Assembly: GCA_942493235.1 (NCBI GenBank)
Contig: OW818676.1
Location: 1,240,001 to 1,304,000 of the forward strand
Direction of reading: 5' to 3'
DNA length: 64,000 nt
Source of the DNA: ENR-C587 sp942493235
Lineage (GTDB): Bacteria > Bacteroidota > Ignavibacteria > Kapaibacteriales > UBA2268
In this document: positions 25,645-34,035 of the stretch, one piece after another
Numbering within the stretch: position 1 is the first letter of the stretch
Layout of the letters: every line of letters begins with the position of its first letter
The notes under the pieces: model-generated
Databases searched by the model: none
What the model saw: only the letters and a program-made list of their open reading frames with translations
Told to the model about the DNA's origin: nothing
Position numbers and translations under genes: made by a program

Positions 25645-25866
25645 ATGGAGAACTTTATGGATTTCAATGTAATTATTGAAAAAGATCAAGATGGATATTA
25701 TGTAGCTTCAGTCCCAGCACTTAGGGGTTGTTATACACAAGCTAAATCACTTGATGAGTTGCAATCGAGAATCACCGAAGCAGTTGAATTATGCTTAGAA
25801 GAGCAGGACTGTGATTTTAAGCCGTTAGATTTTATCGGAGTTCAACGAATTAGAGTTTCACAGTGA
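25645..25866 (+). CDS. hicB: HicB-like antitoxin
   Basis: A 73-aa protein (ATG 25645, or 25657). DFNVIIEKDQDGYYVASVPA followed by LRGCYTQAKSLDEL is standard HicB. The leader contains AGCGTCTTTC, shared with the HEPN leaders at 9441, 19025 and 22808. It overlaps hicA by 4 bp (GTGA). Confidence 0.92.
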   Translation: MENFMDFNVIIEKDQDGYYVASVPALRGCYTQAKSLDELQSRITEAVELCLEEQDCDFKPLDFIGVQRIRVSQ

Positions 25867-26081
25867 GTAAAACACCTATTTTTACAGGTAAGGAATTAAT
25901 AAAACAATTAATGAGATTTGGTTTCGAAGTTACTCGAATCAAAGGTAGCCACCATTTTCTTAAGCATAGTGATGGGAGATGTACTACTATTCCGGTTCAT
26001 AGTAATGAAGAAATAGGAAGAGGATTATTATCTAAAATCCTTACTGATTGCGAAATACAAATCAATGAATTAGTTAAATAA
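25863..26081 (+). CDS. hicA: HicA mRNA interferase toxin
   Basis: A 72-aa protein starting with GTG in the overlap: GKELIKQLMRFGFEVTRIK, catalytic GSHHFLKH, then TTIPVHSNEEIGRGLLSKIL. All family features are present. The stop is 6 bp before the ATG of the last Rhs core copy. Confidence 0.93.
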   Translation: MSKTPIFTGKELIKQLMRFGFEVTRIKGSHHFLKHSDGRCTTIPVHSNEEIGRGLLSKILTDCEIQINELVK

Positions 26082-26087
26082 ATAATT

Positions 26088-26264
26088 ATGCCGAACTCCC
26101 GCTCATATACCGACCCATCATACTCCCACCGCTACGGCTTTAATGGGATGCCGGAAGATAATGAGCTAAAGGGAGAGGTTTCAGAATTTTTAAAATTCAA
26201 TTATCTAAATCACCTAAATAAATCCCCCTCTCTTCGATTCTTCAAGAGAGGGGGCGAAAAATAA
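26088..26264 (+). repeat. Rhs core fragment, copy 18, end of array
   Basis: A 58-codon frame starting MPNSRSYTDPSYSHRYGF, leaving the core after LKGE and running on through the terminal hairpin (KSPSLRFFKRGGEK). It makes no toxin domain and is the last core copy in the window. Confidence 0.75.
26224..26254 (+). terminator. Terminal hairpin of the Rhs/TA array
   Basis: CCCCCTCTCTT pairs perfectly with AAGAGAGGGGG around a 9-nt loop. It separates the plus-strand array from minus-strand housekeeping-type genes, so it probably ends array transcription. A diverged copy of the hairpin and its flank is at 14518. Confidence 0.65.
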
Positions 26265-26336
26265 TAATCAAGAATAATTATTCGGTAACTCTTGTTGCGG
26301 ATAAAGTCATAGAAACATTGTATTTTTAATTATCGT

Positions 26337-26879
26337 TTAAAATTTAAAATCGTTAGTATTGACTACTTCGGCATAGAGTCCATTTAGTGCTGCAATAAAG
26401 GATTTCTGTACATACTCGGCTTTAATTGTTTCACCAAATAATACTAAATCACGTGTAGCACACGCATCTTGAACTAATGTAATTGTGTAGTCCAAATCAT
26501 TAGCTGCCCGGGTAGTAGCATCGACACACATTTGAGTCATCATTCCGCAGATTACTAATTTTTCGATTTGCTTTGACTTTAGTACTTCAGATAATTTAGT
26601 ATTTCTGAAGCTGTTTGGATAATTCTTTTCCACTATTGCATCTTCGTGATTTGGCTTAATTTGCTCGACGATTTCGCATCCGCTTGTATTAGGAACGAAG
26701 AATGTAGCTCCGGGTCTGACATTCAAATGTTTGATATAGATAATATCTTTTTTTTCTTCTCTAAAGAGCTTAATTAAGTGGGTAATATTATCGACTGCTT
26801 GAACTGAATTAACCAATTCCATATTTCCGTTTGGTAAATAATCATTTTGAACGTCGATAATTAATAGTGCTGATTTCAT
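26337..26879 (-). CDS. Isochorismatase-family cysteine hydrolase
   Basis: A 180-aa alpha/beta hydrolase of the nicotinamidase/isochorismatase superfamily. The triad is visible: D9 in LIIDVQND, K85 in IVEKNYPNSF and C118 in GMMTQMCVDATTRAA, with the usual cis-peptide region before the Cys. Such enzymes hydrolyse amides or enol ethers; substrate cannot be told. It lies 14 bp downstream of the cupin gene on the same strand, so they form an operon. Confidence 0.88.
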   Translation of the reverse strand: MKSALLIIDVQNDYLPNGNMELVNSVQAVDNITHLIKLFREEKKDIIYIKHLNVRPGATFFVPNTSGCEIVEQIKPNHEDAIVEKNYPNSFRNTKLSEVLKSKQIEKLVICGMMTQMCVDATTRAANDLDYTITLVQDACATRDLVLFGETIKAEYVQKSFIAALNGLYAEVVNTNDFKF

Positions 26880-26893
26880 AAATAACCTATAAA

Positions 26894-27382
26894 TTAGTTT
26901 GTAGTAAATTTTATAATTATATCTGACAAGTCAGGAAATTTCTCAATTAAGTAATTGCGTTCGGCTAATTCAAATTCTCTGAAGTCGAATGCCGGAGCAA
27001 CCGTACACCCGATTAACGAATATGAATTGGCTTCTCTGGGGGTAGCCGCCATCCAAGTATTTGCCGGAATTAGTGCTTGAAAATTAAATACTTCTTTGGA
27101 ATTTCCAAGTAATACTTTTGAGTAATTGCCATCGGGAGATATTTTGTGAAGTTCAAGAACCGAACCGGAATAGAAATGCCACATCTCATCTTGCTTAATT
27201 CTGTGAAATGTTGATACATCAGCACTCTCTAACATGAAATATATTTGCGAGCAGAAAGCCCTGCTTTCGGAATTTTCGCCTACTTGATATGTATCTGGTG
27301 AGCGGTAAGTCTCGCAGAAATATCCGCCCTCAGGATGCTTTTGCATTGATAATTTCTCTTTAATTTCTTTTGATGATATCAT
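26894..27382 (-). CDS. Cupin protein, DUF985 family
   Basis: A 162-aa protein: LSMQKHPEGGYFCETYRSPD near the N-terminus, then SAFCSQIYFMLESADVSTFHRIKQDEMWHFYSG and VAPAFDFREFELAER. This is the Cupin_5/DUF985 (PF06172) pattern. Members are small beta-barrels of uncertain role, possibly sugar binding or epimerase-like. It is the first gene of a two-gene unit with the isochorismatase-like gene and diverges from the CotH gene across a 130-bp AT-rich promoter region. Confidence 0.88.
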   Translation of the reverse strand: MISSKEIKEKLSMQKHPEGGYFCETYRSPDTYQVGENSESRAFCSQIYFMLESADVSTFHRIKQDEMWHFYSGSVLELHKISPDGNYSKVLLGNSKEVFNFQALIPANTWMAATPREANSYSLIGCTVAPAFDFREFELAERNYLIEKFPDLSDIIIKFTTN

Positions 27383-27512
27383 ATTACATTCTTCTAATAT
27401 AAACTATTATTTCTAATCTTTTTACAATTTTTCAAATATATTATACAAAATTATCAAATTATTTTGTTAATTTTACAATTAAACTTAGTTAATGTGTTAT
27501 TTTAGGATATTT

Positions 27513-30500
27513 ATGAAGAATTTCATTTTAATATTTATTTGTTATAGCGTTTGCATATTGCAAAGTAATGCTCAGGTATTAATCAATGAAGTAATGCCTT
27601 CCAATTATTATACGTTTTATGACGAAGACTATGAAGCAAGCGACTGGGTCGAGCTTTACAATCCATCAAATCAAGAAATTAATCTTAAAGATTATGGCAT
27701 TTATGACAAAGCCGACTACCCGAAATCATTCAAATTACCGGATATAAAAATCGGAGCCAAATCTTATTTAACATTATTTGCGTCCGACAAAAATCGTTCA
27801 AGTTCTGATGTTCAAATAATTGAAAATACTTCAAATGGAATCTGGCATGGTGGAGTACAGGACGACGGCACATTCTATTATCAGATGATTAGCGGGGACT
27901 TTGTTGCCGAATTAGATGTCCGATCTATTCGCCAATACGACCGTCAATCAATGGTAGGAATGATGCTCCGTACGGGTCTTGAACGAGATGACGCTTATGT
28001 AGGTATTTTTTGCAAATCCCCCGAGCATAAGGGGTACATCACTCAATATAGAAAAGAAAAAGGCGTTAGCACTATATATACTCAACCCGATTATGGAATT
28101 GACTATCCAAATGAAAATATAAGATTAGAACGCAAAGGTGATTCGGTCTATACTTACTTTTTGAGATCAGGAGCTTTTAGGATATTGCATGCAGTACGCT
28201 ATCTGCCGTCAAGCACTCCCCTATATTTCGGCGTAGCGGCTTCATCATCGAATATTTATTTGAATTCGATTTTTGCTATTAACAGTTTTTCAATAGATAA
28301 TACTCCTATAAAAATCAATCAATTAACTAAAGCCGAAATCGGCACATCAACTTCAAATCTTTATGATTCTAAAGAAATACATACTAATTTCAAAATCAAA
28401 ACCGGAGGTGAAGTCGTTTATTTATGGAATAAAAACGGTCAGCAGATAGACTTTATTCAAATTCCGCAATTACTATGCGATGTTTCTTTCGGTAGGTATC
28501 CGGACGGCTCTGATAATAAGTACTATTTCAAACCGGGTACTCCAAGTGCTGTAAATAAAAATCAATTTACGGCTATCGCCAAAACTCCGACTATAACCAC
28601 AACTAATCAATGGAATGATAATATAATAAATATTAAAATAACTAATAGCGAACCGAATTCTAAAATATACTATTCCACAGACGGCACTTTGCCCTGCGAT
28701 ACTACTTTGCTATATAATAATGAAGATATCAGAATAGATAAAAATAAGGTTGTCAGAGCTATTTGCATAAAAGATAATTATCTGAACAGTCCGGTAGAAA
28801 CTAAAACATTTTTCTACCAAGACTCTTCAACACTGCCTGTTATGGCTATCAGTTCGGACTCTTTGAATTTCTGGGACCCCGAAGACGGAATATTTATTCA
28901 GAAAAATATGTATTCAAAAAGGGAAATTCCTGCTACTATCGAATATTTTGACAGAAATAAAAAACGTGTTTACTTAGCAGAAAGTGGATTAAAGCTTCAT
29001 GGTAATGTTACGCGAGTATATGCTCAGAAAGCCTTACGCTTCTATGCTCGCAGATTATACGAGACTGACGAATTTACCTATCCGCTATTCGGGGCTCGCT
29101 CGCTTCCTGCTTATGAGACATTTATACTTCGTAATGCAGGAAACGACTGGAAAGATGCTTATTTCCGTGATGCAATGATGGGTGTAGCTTGCGAAAATAT
29201 TCAGAATTTCGATGTAATGGAATACCAGCCCTGTATGGGATTTATTAATGGTGAATTCTGGGGTTTGTATAATATTCGTGAAAGATTAGACGAGGAATAC
29301 ATATCAATCAAGTATAATGTTTCAGAAGAAAGCATTAATCTTATCGAATCTAATGATGGAGTAATATCCGGCTCTATTAAGCCATTTATTGATATGCAGG
29401 AAAATATTGAAAAGCTCGACCTGACAAATAGTATTAATTATAAATATGCCCAAGATAATATTGATATTGACTGGTTTATTGATTATTCCTTTGCTAATAT
29501 CTATGCTTTCAATTATGACTGGCCCTGGAACAATGTCAAATTCTGGCAGTCATCACAATATGATAATAAATGGAGATGGGTGCTTTATGATCTCGATTTC
29601 GGTTTAGGTTGGATGGGTTCCGTGCCTTGGGGTAATTATCTACCGACTGCATTTAAACCTGATACATGCCGCTATGGTAATATTGCTTTCCAACTACTTC
29701 AAAATGATGGCTTTAAAATTAAGTTTATTAACCGCTCTTGTGATTTGTTAAATACCGACTTTAATTCCGAGAGAATGGTGAAAATTACTGACAGTCTTGC
29801 TGCTCAAATCAGACCGGAAATTAGCCGTCAGCATGCTAAATGGAGCGAATCTGTAATTGATTGGGAAAATAAAGTTAAAACTATCAGAAATTGGGTCGAT
29901 TTGCGTGCCGATTCAATGCCCAATAACTACGTTGAATATTTTAAATTAAAGGGGAAAGTAAAAACAACTATCTCTATAAATAAGTCCGATGCCGGAATTA
30001 TCAAACTTAATACGATATACCTTAGGAATTTCCCATGGACCGGAATTTATATGCAAGAAATCCCAATTGAATTAACAGTATATCCTAATTCAGGTTTCAA
30101 TTTCAAGTATTGGATAGTCGATGCAGTTAAGTATAATGAGAATCCGTTAAAGTTAACTCTGAATAATTCTGTTAGTGATATTCAAGCAGTATTTGGTACA
30201 GGTAGCTCAGAAAAAGAAGTCGTAATTAATGAAATTATGTATAAATCTGCCGATGACAATGAATGTGGCGACTGGATAGAGCTGTATAATCCTAATGCTA
30301 ATGAAGCTGATTTATCCGGATATATGTTAAAAGATAATAATGATGACAATAGCTATGTATTCCCCCAAAATACAAAATTAGCTCCTGATTCCTATCTTGT
30401 AGTTTGTGCAAGTTCAAATTCGTTTAGTGCCGAATATCCAAATTTAACGTCTTATATAGGTAATTTCAGTTTTGGACTTGGCAAAGAAGATGCCGTAAGG

Positions 30501-30968
30501 CTCTATAATGCAGACCTTCGTATTGTTGATTCGGTAGCTTATACCTCGGCTCAACCATGGTATGATGTATGCTACGGAATCGGACCGAGCCTTGAGCTAA
30601 AGCAGTGGGATTCGGATAATGCTTTTGCATTTAATTGGAGTCCGTCTTATGTAACCGCCGGAACTCCCGGAGCAAAGAATTCAACAATCATAGGAGTTGA
30701 AGATAGACTCTATTCAAATGATTTTAAGATATATCCTAATCCGACTAATGGAATTTCATATTTGGAATTTATTTCAAATGGAGATTATAATTTCTCATTA
30801 GAAATAGTTGACCTTATCGGAAATATTTATATGAGTGAAAATTACAATTTAAATTCCGGTAGTGTTAAAATACCGATTGACTTCAGTATGCTTACTTCTG
30901 GAGCATATTTCATTAAGCTGAAATATAATGCAGACTTATATAAAGTTTTACCATTAATGAAGAGATAA
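27513..30968 (+). CDS. Secreted CotH/lamin-tail protein with T9SS signal
   Basis: About 1151 aa from ATG 27513, where a signal peptide starts. Domains in order: lamin tail (VLINEVMPSNY, DWVELYNPSN), a laminin-G-like region (~100-260), a chitobiase-type C-terminal domain (KIYYSTDGTLP), CotH (LRNAGNDWKDAYFRDAMM, GLYNIRERLDE, WRWVLYDLDFGLGW), a second lamin tail (VVINEIMYKSAD, DWIELYNPNAN), and a T9SS sorting domain (IYPNPTNG...). CotH domains are related to spore-coat kinases; in FCB bacteria such proteins are secreted and their role is unclear. Confidence 0.88.
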   Translation: MKNFILIFICYSVCILQSNAQVLINEVMPSNYYTFYDEDYEASDWVELYNPSNQEINLKDYGIYDKADYPKSFKLPDIKIGAKSYLTLFASDKNRSSSDVQIIENTSNGIWHGGVQDDGTFYYQMISGDFVAELDVRSIRQYDRQSMVGMMLRTGLERDDAYVGIFCKSPEHKGYITQYRKEKGVSTIYTQPDYGIDYPNENIRLERKGDSVYTYFLRSGAFRILHAVRYLPSSTPLYFGVAASSSNIYLNSIFAINSFSIDNTPIKINQLTKAEIGTSTSNLYDSKEIHTNFKIKTGGEVVYLWNKNGQQIDFIQIPQLLCDVSFGRYPDGSDNKYYFKPGTPSAVNKNQFTAIAKTPTITTTNQWNDNIINIKITNSEPNSKIYYSTDGTLPCDTTLLYNNEDIRIDKNKVVRAICIKDNYLNSPVETKTFFYQDSSTLPVMAISSDSLNFWDPEDGIFIQKNMYSKREIPATIEYFDRNKKRVYLAESGLKLHGNVTRVYAQKALRFYARRLYETDEFTYPLFGARSLPAYETFILRNAGNDWKDAYFRDAMMGVACENIQNFDVMEYQPCMGFINGEFWGLYNIRERLDEEYISIKYNVSEESINLIESNDGVISGSIKPFIDMQENIEKLDLTNSINYKYAQDNIDIDWFIDYSFANIYAFNYDWPWNNVKFWQSSQYDNKWRWVLYDLDFGLGWMGSVPWGNYLPTAFKPDTCRYGNIAFQLLQNDGFKIKFINRSCDLLNTDFNSERMVKITDSLAAQIRPEISRQHAKWSESVIDWENKVKTIRNWVDLRADSMPNNYVEYFKLKGKVKTTISINKSDAGIIKLNTIYLRNFPWTGIYMQEIPIELTVYPNSGFNFKYWIVDAVKYNENPLKLTLNNSVSDIQAVFGTGSSEKEVVINEIMYKSADDNECGDWIELYNPNANEADLSGYMLKDNNDDNSYVFPQNTKLAPDSYLVVCASSNSFSAEYPNLTSYIGNFSFGLGKEDAVRLYNADLRIVDSVAYTSAQPWYDVCYGIGPSLELKQWDSDNAFAFNWSPSYVTAGTPGAKNSTIIGVEDRLYSNDFKIYPNPTNGISYLEFISNGDYNFSLEIVDLIGNIYMSENYNLNSGSVKIPIDFSMLTSGAYFIKLKYNADLYKVLPLMKR

Positions 30969-30974
30969 CCGCGA

Positions 30975-31720
30975 GGTTGTAGTTATAAAGTTATAAAGTT
31001 GAAAGTGGGAATTAGGAATTAGGAAGTAGGAATTGGGAAATAGGAATATGCACTTCTCCGCACTATGCTCTGCGTAGTGCGGTTAGTCTTCCAACAGCGT
31101 TAGCTGTTGAACATCGGTAAAATGAATTTGACAATCCATTTCATCTCCTTTCTATGCTCTGCGTAGTATGGTTAGTGGTTGAAAAATCTTTCAACCTCAC
31201 CCAAACCCTCTCCGAAGGAGAGGGCTTAAAGATTATATATTGAAGATATGGGTAACTAATCTTCAAATTCCCCTCCAATGCAGGGGTGGCATCGCGAAGC
31301 GATGACGGGGTGGTTCTTTCATCGGGGTTCGGGGATAGGAAGTAGGAATTTGTACGCCTCCGCACTATGCTCTGCGTAGTGCGGTTAGTGGTTGAAAAAT
31401 CTTAAACCCTCTCCGAAGGAGAGGGCTTAAAGATGATAATTGGATAATAAGGGCTGGTGTTTACAACTATTCTTTAAATTCCCCTCCAAAAGGAGGGGTG
31501 GCATCGCGAAGCGATGACGGGGTGGTTCTTTCATCGGGGTTCGGGGATAGGGTTTGGGAATTAGGAAGTTGTTCTTTCTTCCAACATCGTTAGATGTTGA
31601 ATATTGGTAGAATGAATTTGACACTCCCTTTCGCCTCCGCACTATGCTCTGCGTAGTGCGGTTAGTCTTCAAACAGCGTTAGCTGTAGAAAGAAAGATAC
31701 GTAACTGCCAGCCTCTATTA
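30975..31720. repeat. Palindromic repeat mosaic
   Basis: A gene-free stretch made of several recurring short units: CCGCACTATGCTCTGCGTAG plus TGCGG (8-bp stem), CAACAGCGTTAGCTGTTG (7-bp stem), CCCTCTCCGAAGGAGAGGG (8-bp stem) and GGCATCGCGAAGCGATGAC (6-bp stem), joined by A/G-rich filler such as GTAGGAATTGGGAAATAGGA. The same units recur at 33301, 58075 and 60090. Open frames here are translations of the repeats. Confidence 0.8.
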
Positions 31721-31809
31721 TATAATTAATTTGTAATTCTTGATTATTTTTATTAATTTACACTTTATTCAAAAGTAACTACACTTAATTAAATTTGGAA
31801 CGGATTTTT

Positions 31810-33300
31810 ATGAAAAAAGTATTTATACTATTTATGTTATTTATAACGGTATTGCCGAGCTATAGTAGTTGTTGGAAATTCCAGCTTACTGTATGGACTT
31901 GGGGTGGCAGTGGACCGGATGGCTGGGGGGGCTGTGCTGCTAATGGAGATAAATATGCATATTTTGTAGAAAAAAGGATGTATAAAGATACAGTGCAAAA
32001 TGTATTTTTCGGAGGAGCCTTATGCTGGCAAACAATAGATGGAGGTAATACTTTTAAACCGTTTATTGGTTATTTAAAGAATTCCAATATAGCAGTTGAT
32101 ACTTTGCCTGCTTCTACAGACACAGCTGCTTATTCTGCTCAATATTTAACTGACAACTATAGAATAGAAATGCCAGATTCAAATAGTACGTATTTTTTGT
32201 CACAGCTGAATTCAGTATTAAAGACAAAAGACAACGGCAAGACTTGGAAAATACAAAGATTTATGACAAAATATACTTATGAGTGGCGAGAGTTCTATGA
32301 TTTTAAAATGTATAAATATGGTTTTGGGGCAATAAGTTACTATCTTATGAATCTGAATCAACCTGATGAATATACAGTAAACGATTCATTATTAATAACG
32401 ACAGAGGACTGGACGAGCAGTTATTGGTCAAGGGTGAACTATGATACTGATAAAATTAGTCTGAAATGGCTATCAATACCGGACACAAATACAATATATG
32501 TATGTGGTACTAAAGTAAAAGATGAAAAATATCATGTATTATATAAGACAACAGATAAAGGAATCAGTTGGAATAAAATAACTATTCCCAGCGATTATAT
32601 GAAGTTAAATACAATATGTTTTGTCGATAGCATAACAGGATGGATAGCGGGCTATGAAACAGAGGACGACGGAACTTATAATTGTATATATAAAACAATA
32701 GACGGCGGTAAGACTTGGATACGACAATTACATGAGAATAGAAGAAATGCCGGAATAATGAAGTTGGGCTTTAGTGATAAAGATTACGGATTTGCATTGG
32801 GCAATAGTATCTTTGATACATCAAAAGATACAACAAGCTTAATAGTGTATCATACGAGTAACGGGGGGGGGAATTGGATATTCGACAAACCTGATACATT
32901 AGGATATTTGGGAGCAGCAGTAGATTTAGCAGTAGGTTCGCCGTCAAACACATATTTGTTTATTGGCTGGGCTATGTTCAAATATTATGAAGATTGTGAG
33001 TTAGGAGTAGCTGACGGAAAGCTTCCGCCATTGCCTGAAGAGTTAAAAGTATATCCTAATCCTATAAGCAAAGGCAGTACGGGAACTATTGAAATAGGAA
33101 GTACCAACGGAGAGGCTTTAGAAAATGTATATTTCTATGATATAAGCGGAAATGTATTAACTGACAAATTGAAATATAGTATAAATTCCAACGGAGAACT
33201 TGAGTTTGGTATAAGTACTGATTTATCATCAGGAACTTATATGCTTGTTCTTCAATACGGAATAAATAGAATAAAATATTGTAAAGTAGTGGTTGAGTAA
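31810..33300 (+). CDS. Secreted Ycf48-like repeat protein with T9SS signal
   Basis: About 496 aa from ATG 31810. Signal peptide (KKVFILFMLFITVLPSYSS), then beta-propeller-type repeats of the Ycf48/BNR kind: WQTIDGGNTFKPF, LKTKDNGKTWKI, YKTTDKGISWNKI, YKTIDGGKTWIRQL and HTSNGGGNWIFDK. The end, VYPNPISKG through GTYMLVLQYG, is a T9SS sorting domain. Probably exported to the surface. A run of nine G at 32863-32871 lies in the last repeat. Confidence 0.82.
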   Translation: MKKVFILFMLFITVLPSYSSCWKFQLTVWTWGGSGPDGWGGCAANGDKYAYFVEKRMYKDTVQNVFFGGALCWQTIDGGNTFKPFIGYLKNSNIAVDTLPASTDTAAYSAQYLTDNYRIEMPDSNSTYFLSQLNSVLKTKDNGKTWKIQRFMTKYTYEWREFYDFKMYKYGFGAISYYLMNLNQPDEYTVNDSLLITTEDWTSSYWSRVNYDTDKISLKWLSIPDTNTIYVCGTKVKDEKYHVLYKTTDKGISWNKITIPSDYMKLNTICFVDSITGWIAGYETEDDGTYNCIYKTIDGGKTWIRQLHENRRNAGIMKLGFSDKDYGFALGNSIFDTSKDTTSLIVYHTSNGGGNWIFDKPDTLGYLGAAVDLAVGSPSNTYLFIGWAMFKYYEDCELGVADGKLPPLPEELKVYPNPISKGSTGTIEIGSTNGEALENVYFYDISGNVLTDKLKYSINSNGELEFGISTDLSSGTYMLVLQYGINRIKYCKVVVE

Positions 33301-33760
33301 GAAAAGTTATAAAGTTTATAAAGTTCGTAAAGTAGGAAGTAGGAATTGGGAAATAGGAATATGCACTTCTCCGCACTATGCTCTGCGTAGTAAGGCTGGG
33401 TACCGAAAATCTTTCAACCTCACCCAAACCCTCTCCGAAGGAGAGGGCTTAAAGATTATGTATTGAAGATATGGGTAACTAATCTTCAAATTCCCATCCA
33501 ATGCAGGGGTGGCATCGCGAAGCGACGACAGAGTGGTTCTTTTATCGGGGTTCGGGGATGGGAAATAGAAAGTTGTTCTTTCTTCCAACATCGTTAGCTG
33601 TTGAATATTGGTAGAATGAATTTGACACTCCCTTTCGCCTCCGCACTATGCTCTGCGTAGTGCGGCTGGTCTTCCAACATCGTTAGATGTTGAACATCGG
33701 TAAAATGAAAGTTGGCACTCCCTTTTTCTTTCTTTCTCCGCTTCCAATTCTATTTGCATT
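33301..33760. repeat. Palindromic repeat mosaic
   Basis: The same palindromic units as at 30975-31720, including CTCTGCGTAG, CTCTCCGAAGGAGAGG and GCATCGCGAAGCGACGA. No credible gene. The remaining ~275 bp to the next gene are AT-rich and featureless. Confidence 0.78.
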
Positions 33761-34035
33761 TGAAAGTTATGGCATTTCTAATTCCCAATTACTCGACTCC
33801 TATACCAAATCCCTAACCCCCAACACCAAGCCCCAACAAACAAAAACAGAGTAAAAATATAAAGTCAGATTAAAGCATAAAGCTTATATTTCATTTTAAA
33901 AATCAAGCAACATCTTTAGTGTATAATCGTCATCAACAAATTGATAGAAATCCGGAAAATAATGATTAATTGATTTCTATAATTTTAAATTTCAGATATC
34001 TTTCAAAGTTATGTTTTATAAATAAAATATTGAAA

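Noticed and set aside
1..26264. Integron-like cassette array
   Set aside because: No integrase gene and no attC-like hairpins at the junctions; the repeated sequence is coding Rhs core.
31141..31672. Small reverse-strand open frames
   Set aside because: They translate the palindromic repeat units; similar frames appear at 33376, 58533 and 60329 with the same peptides.
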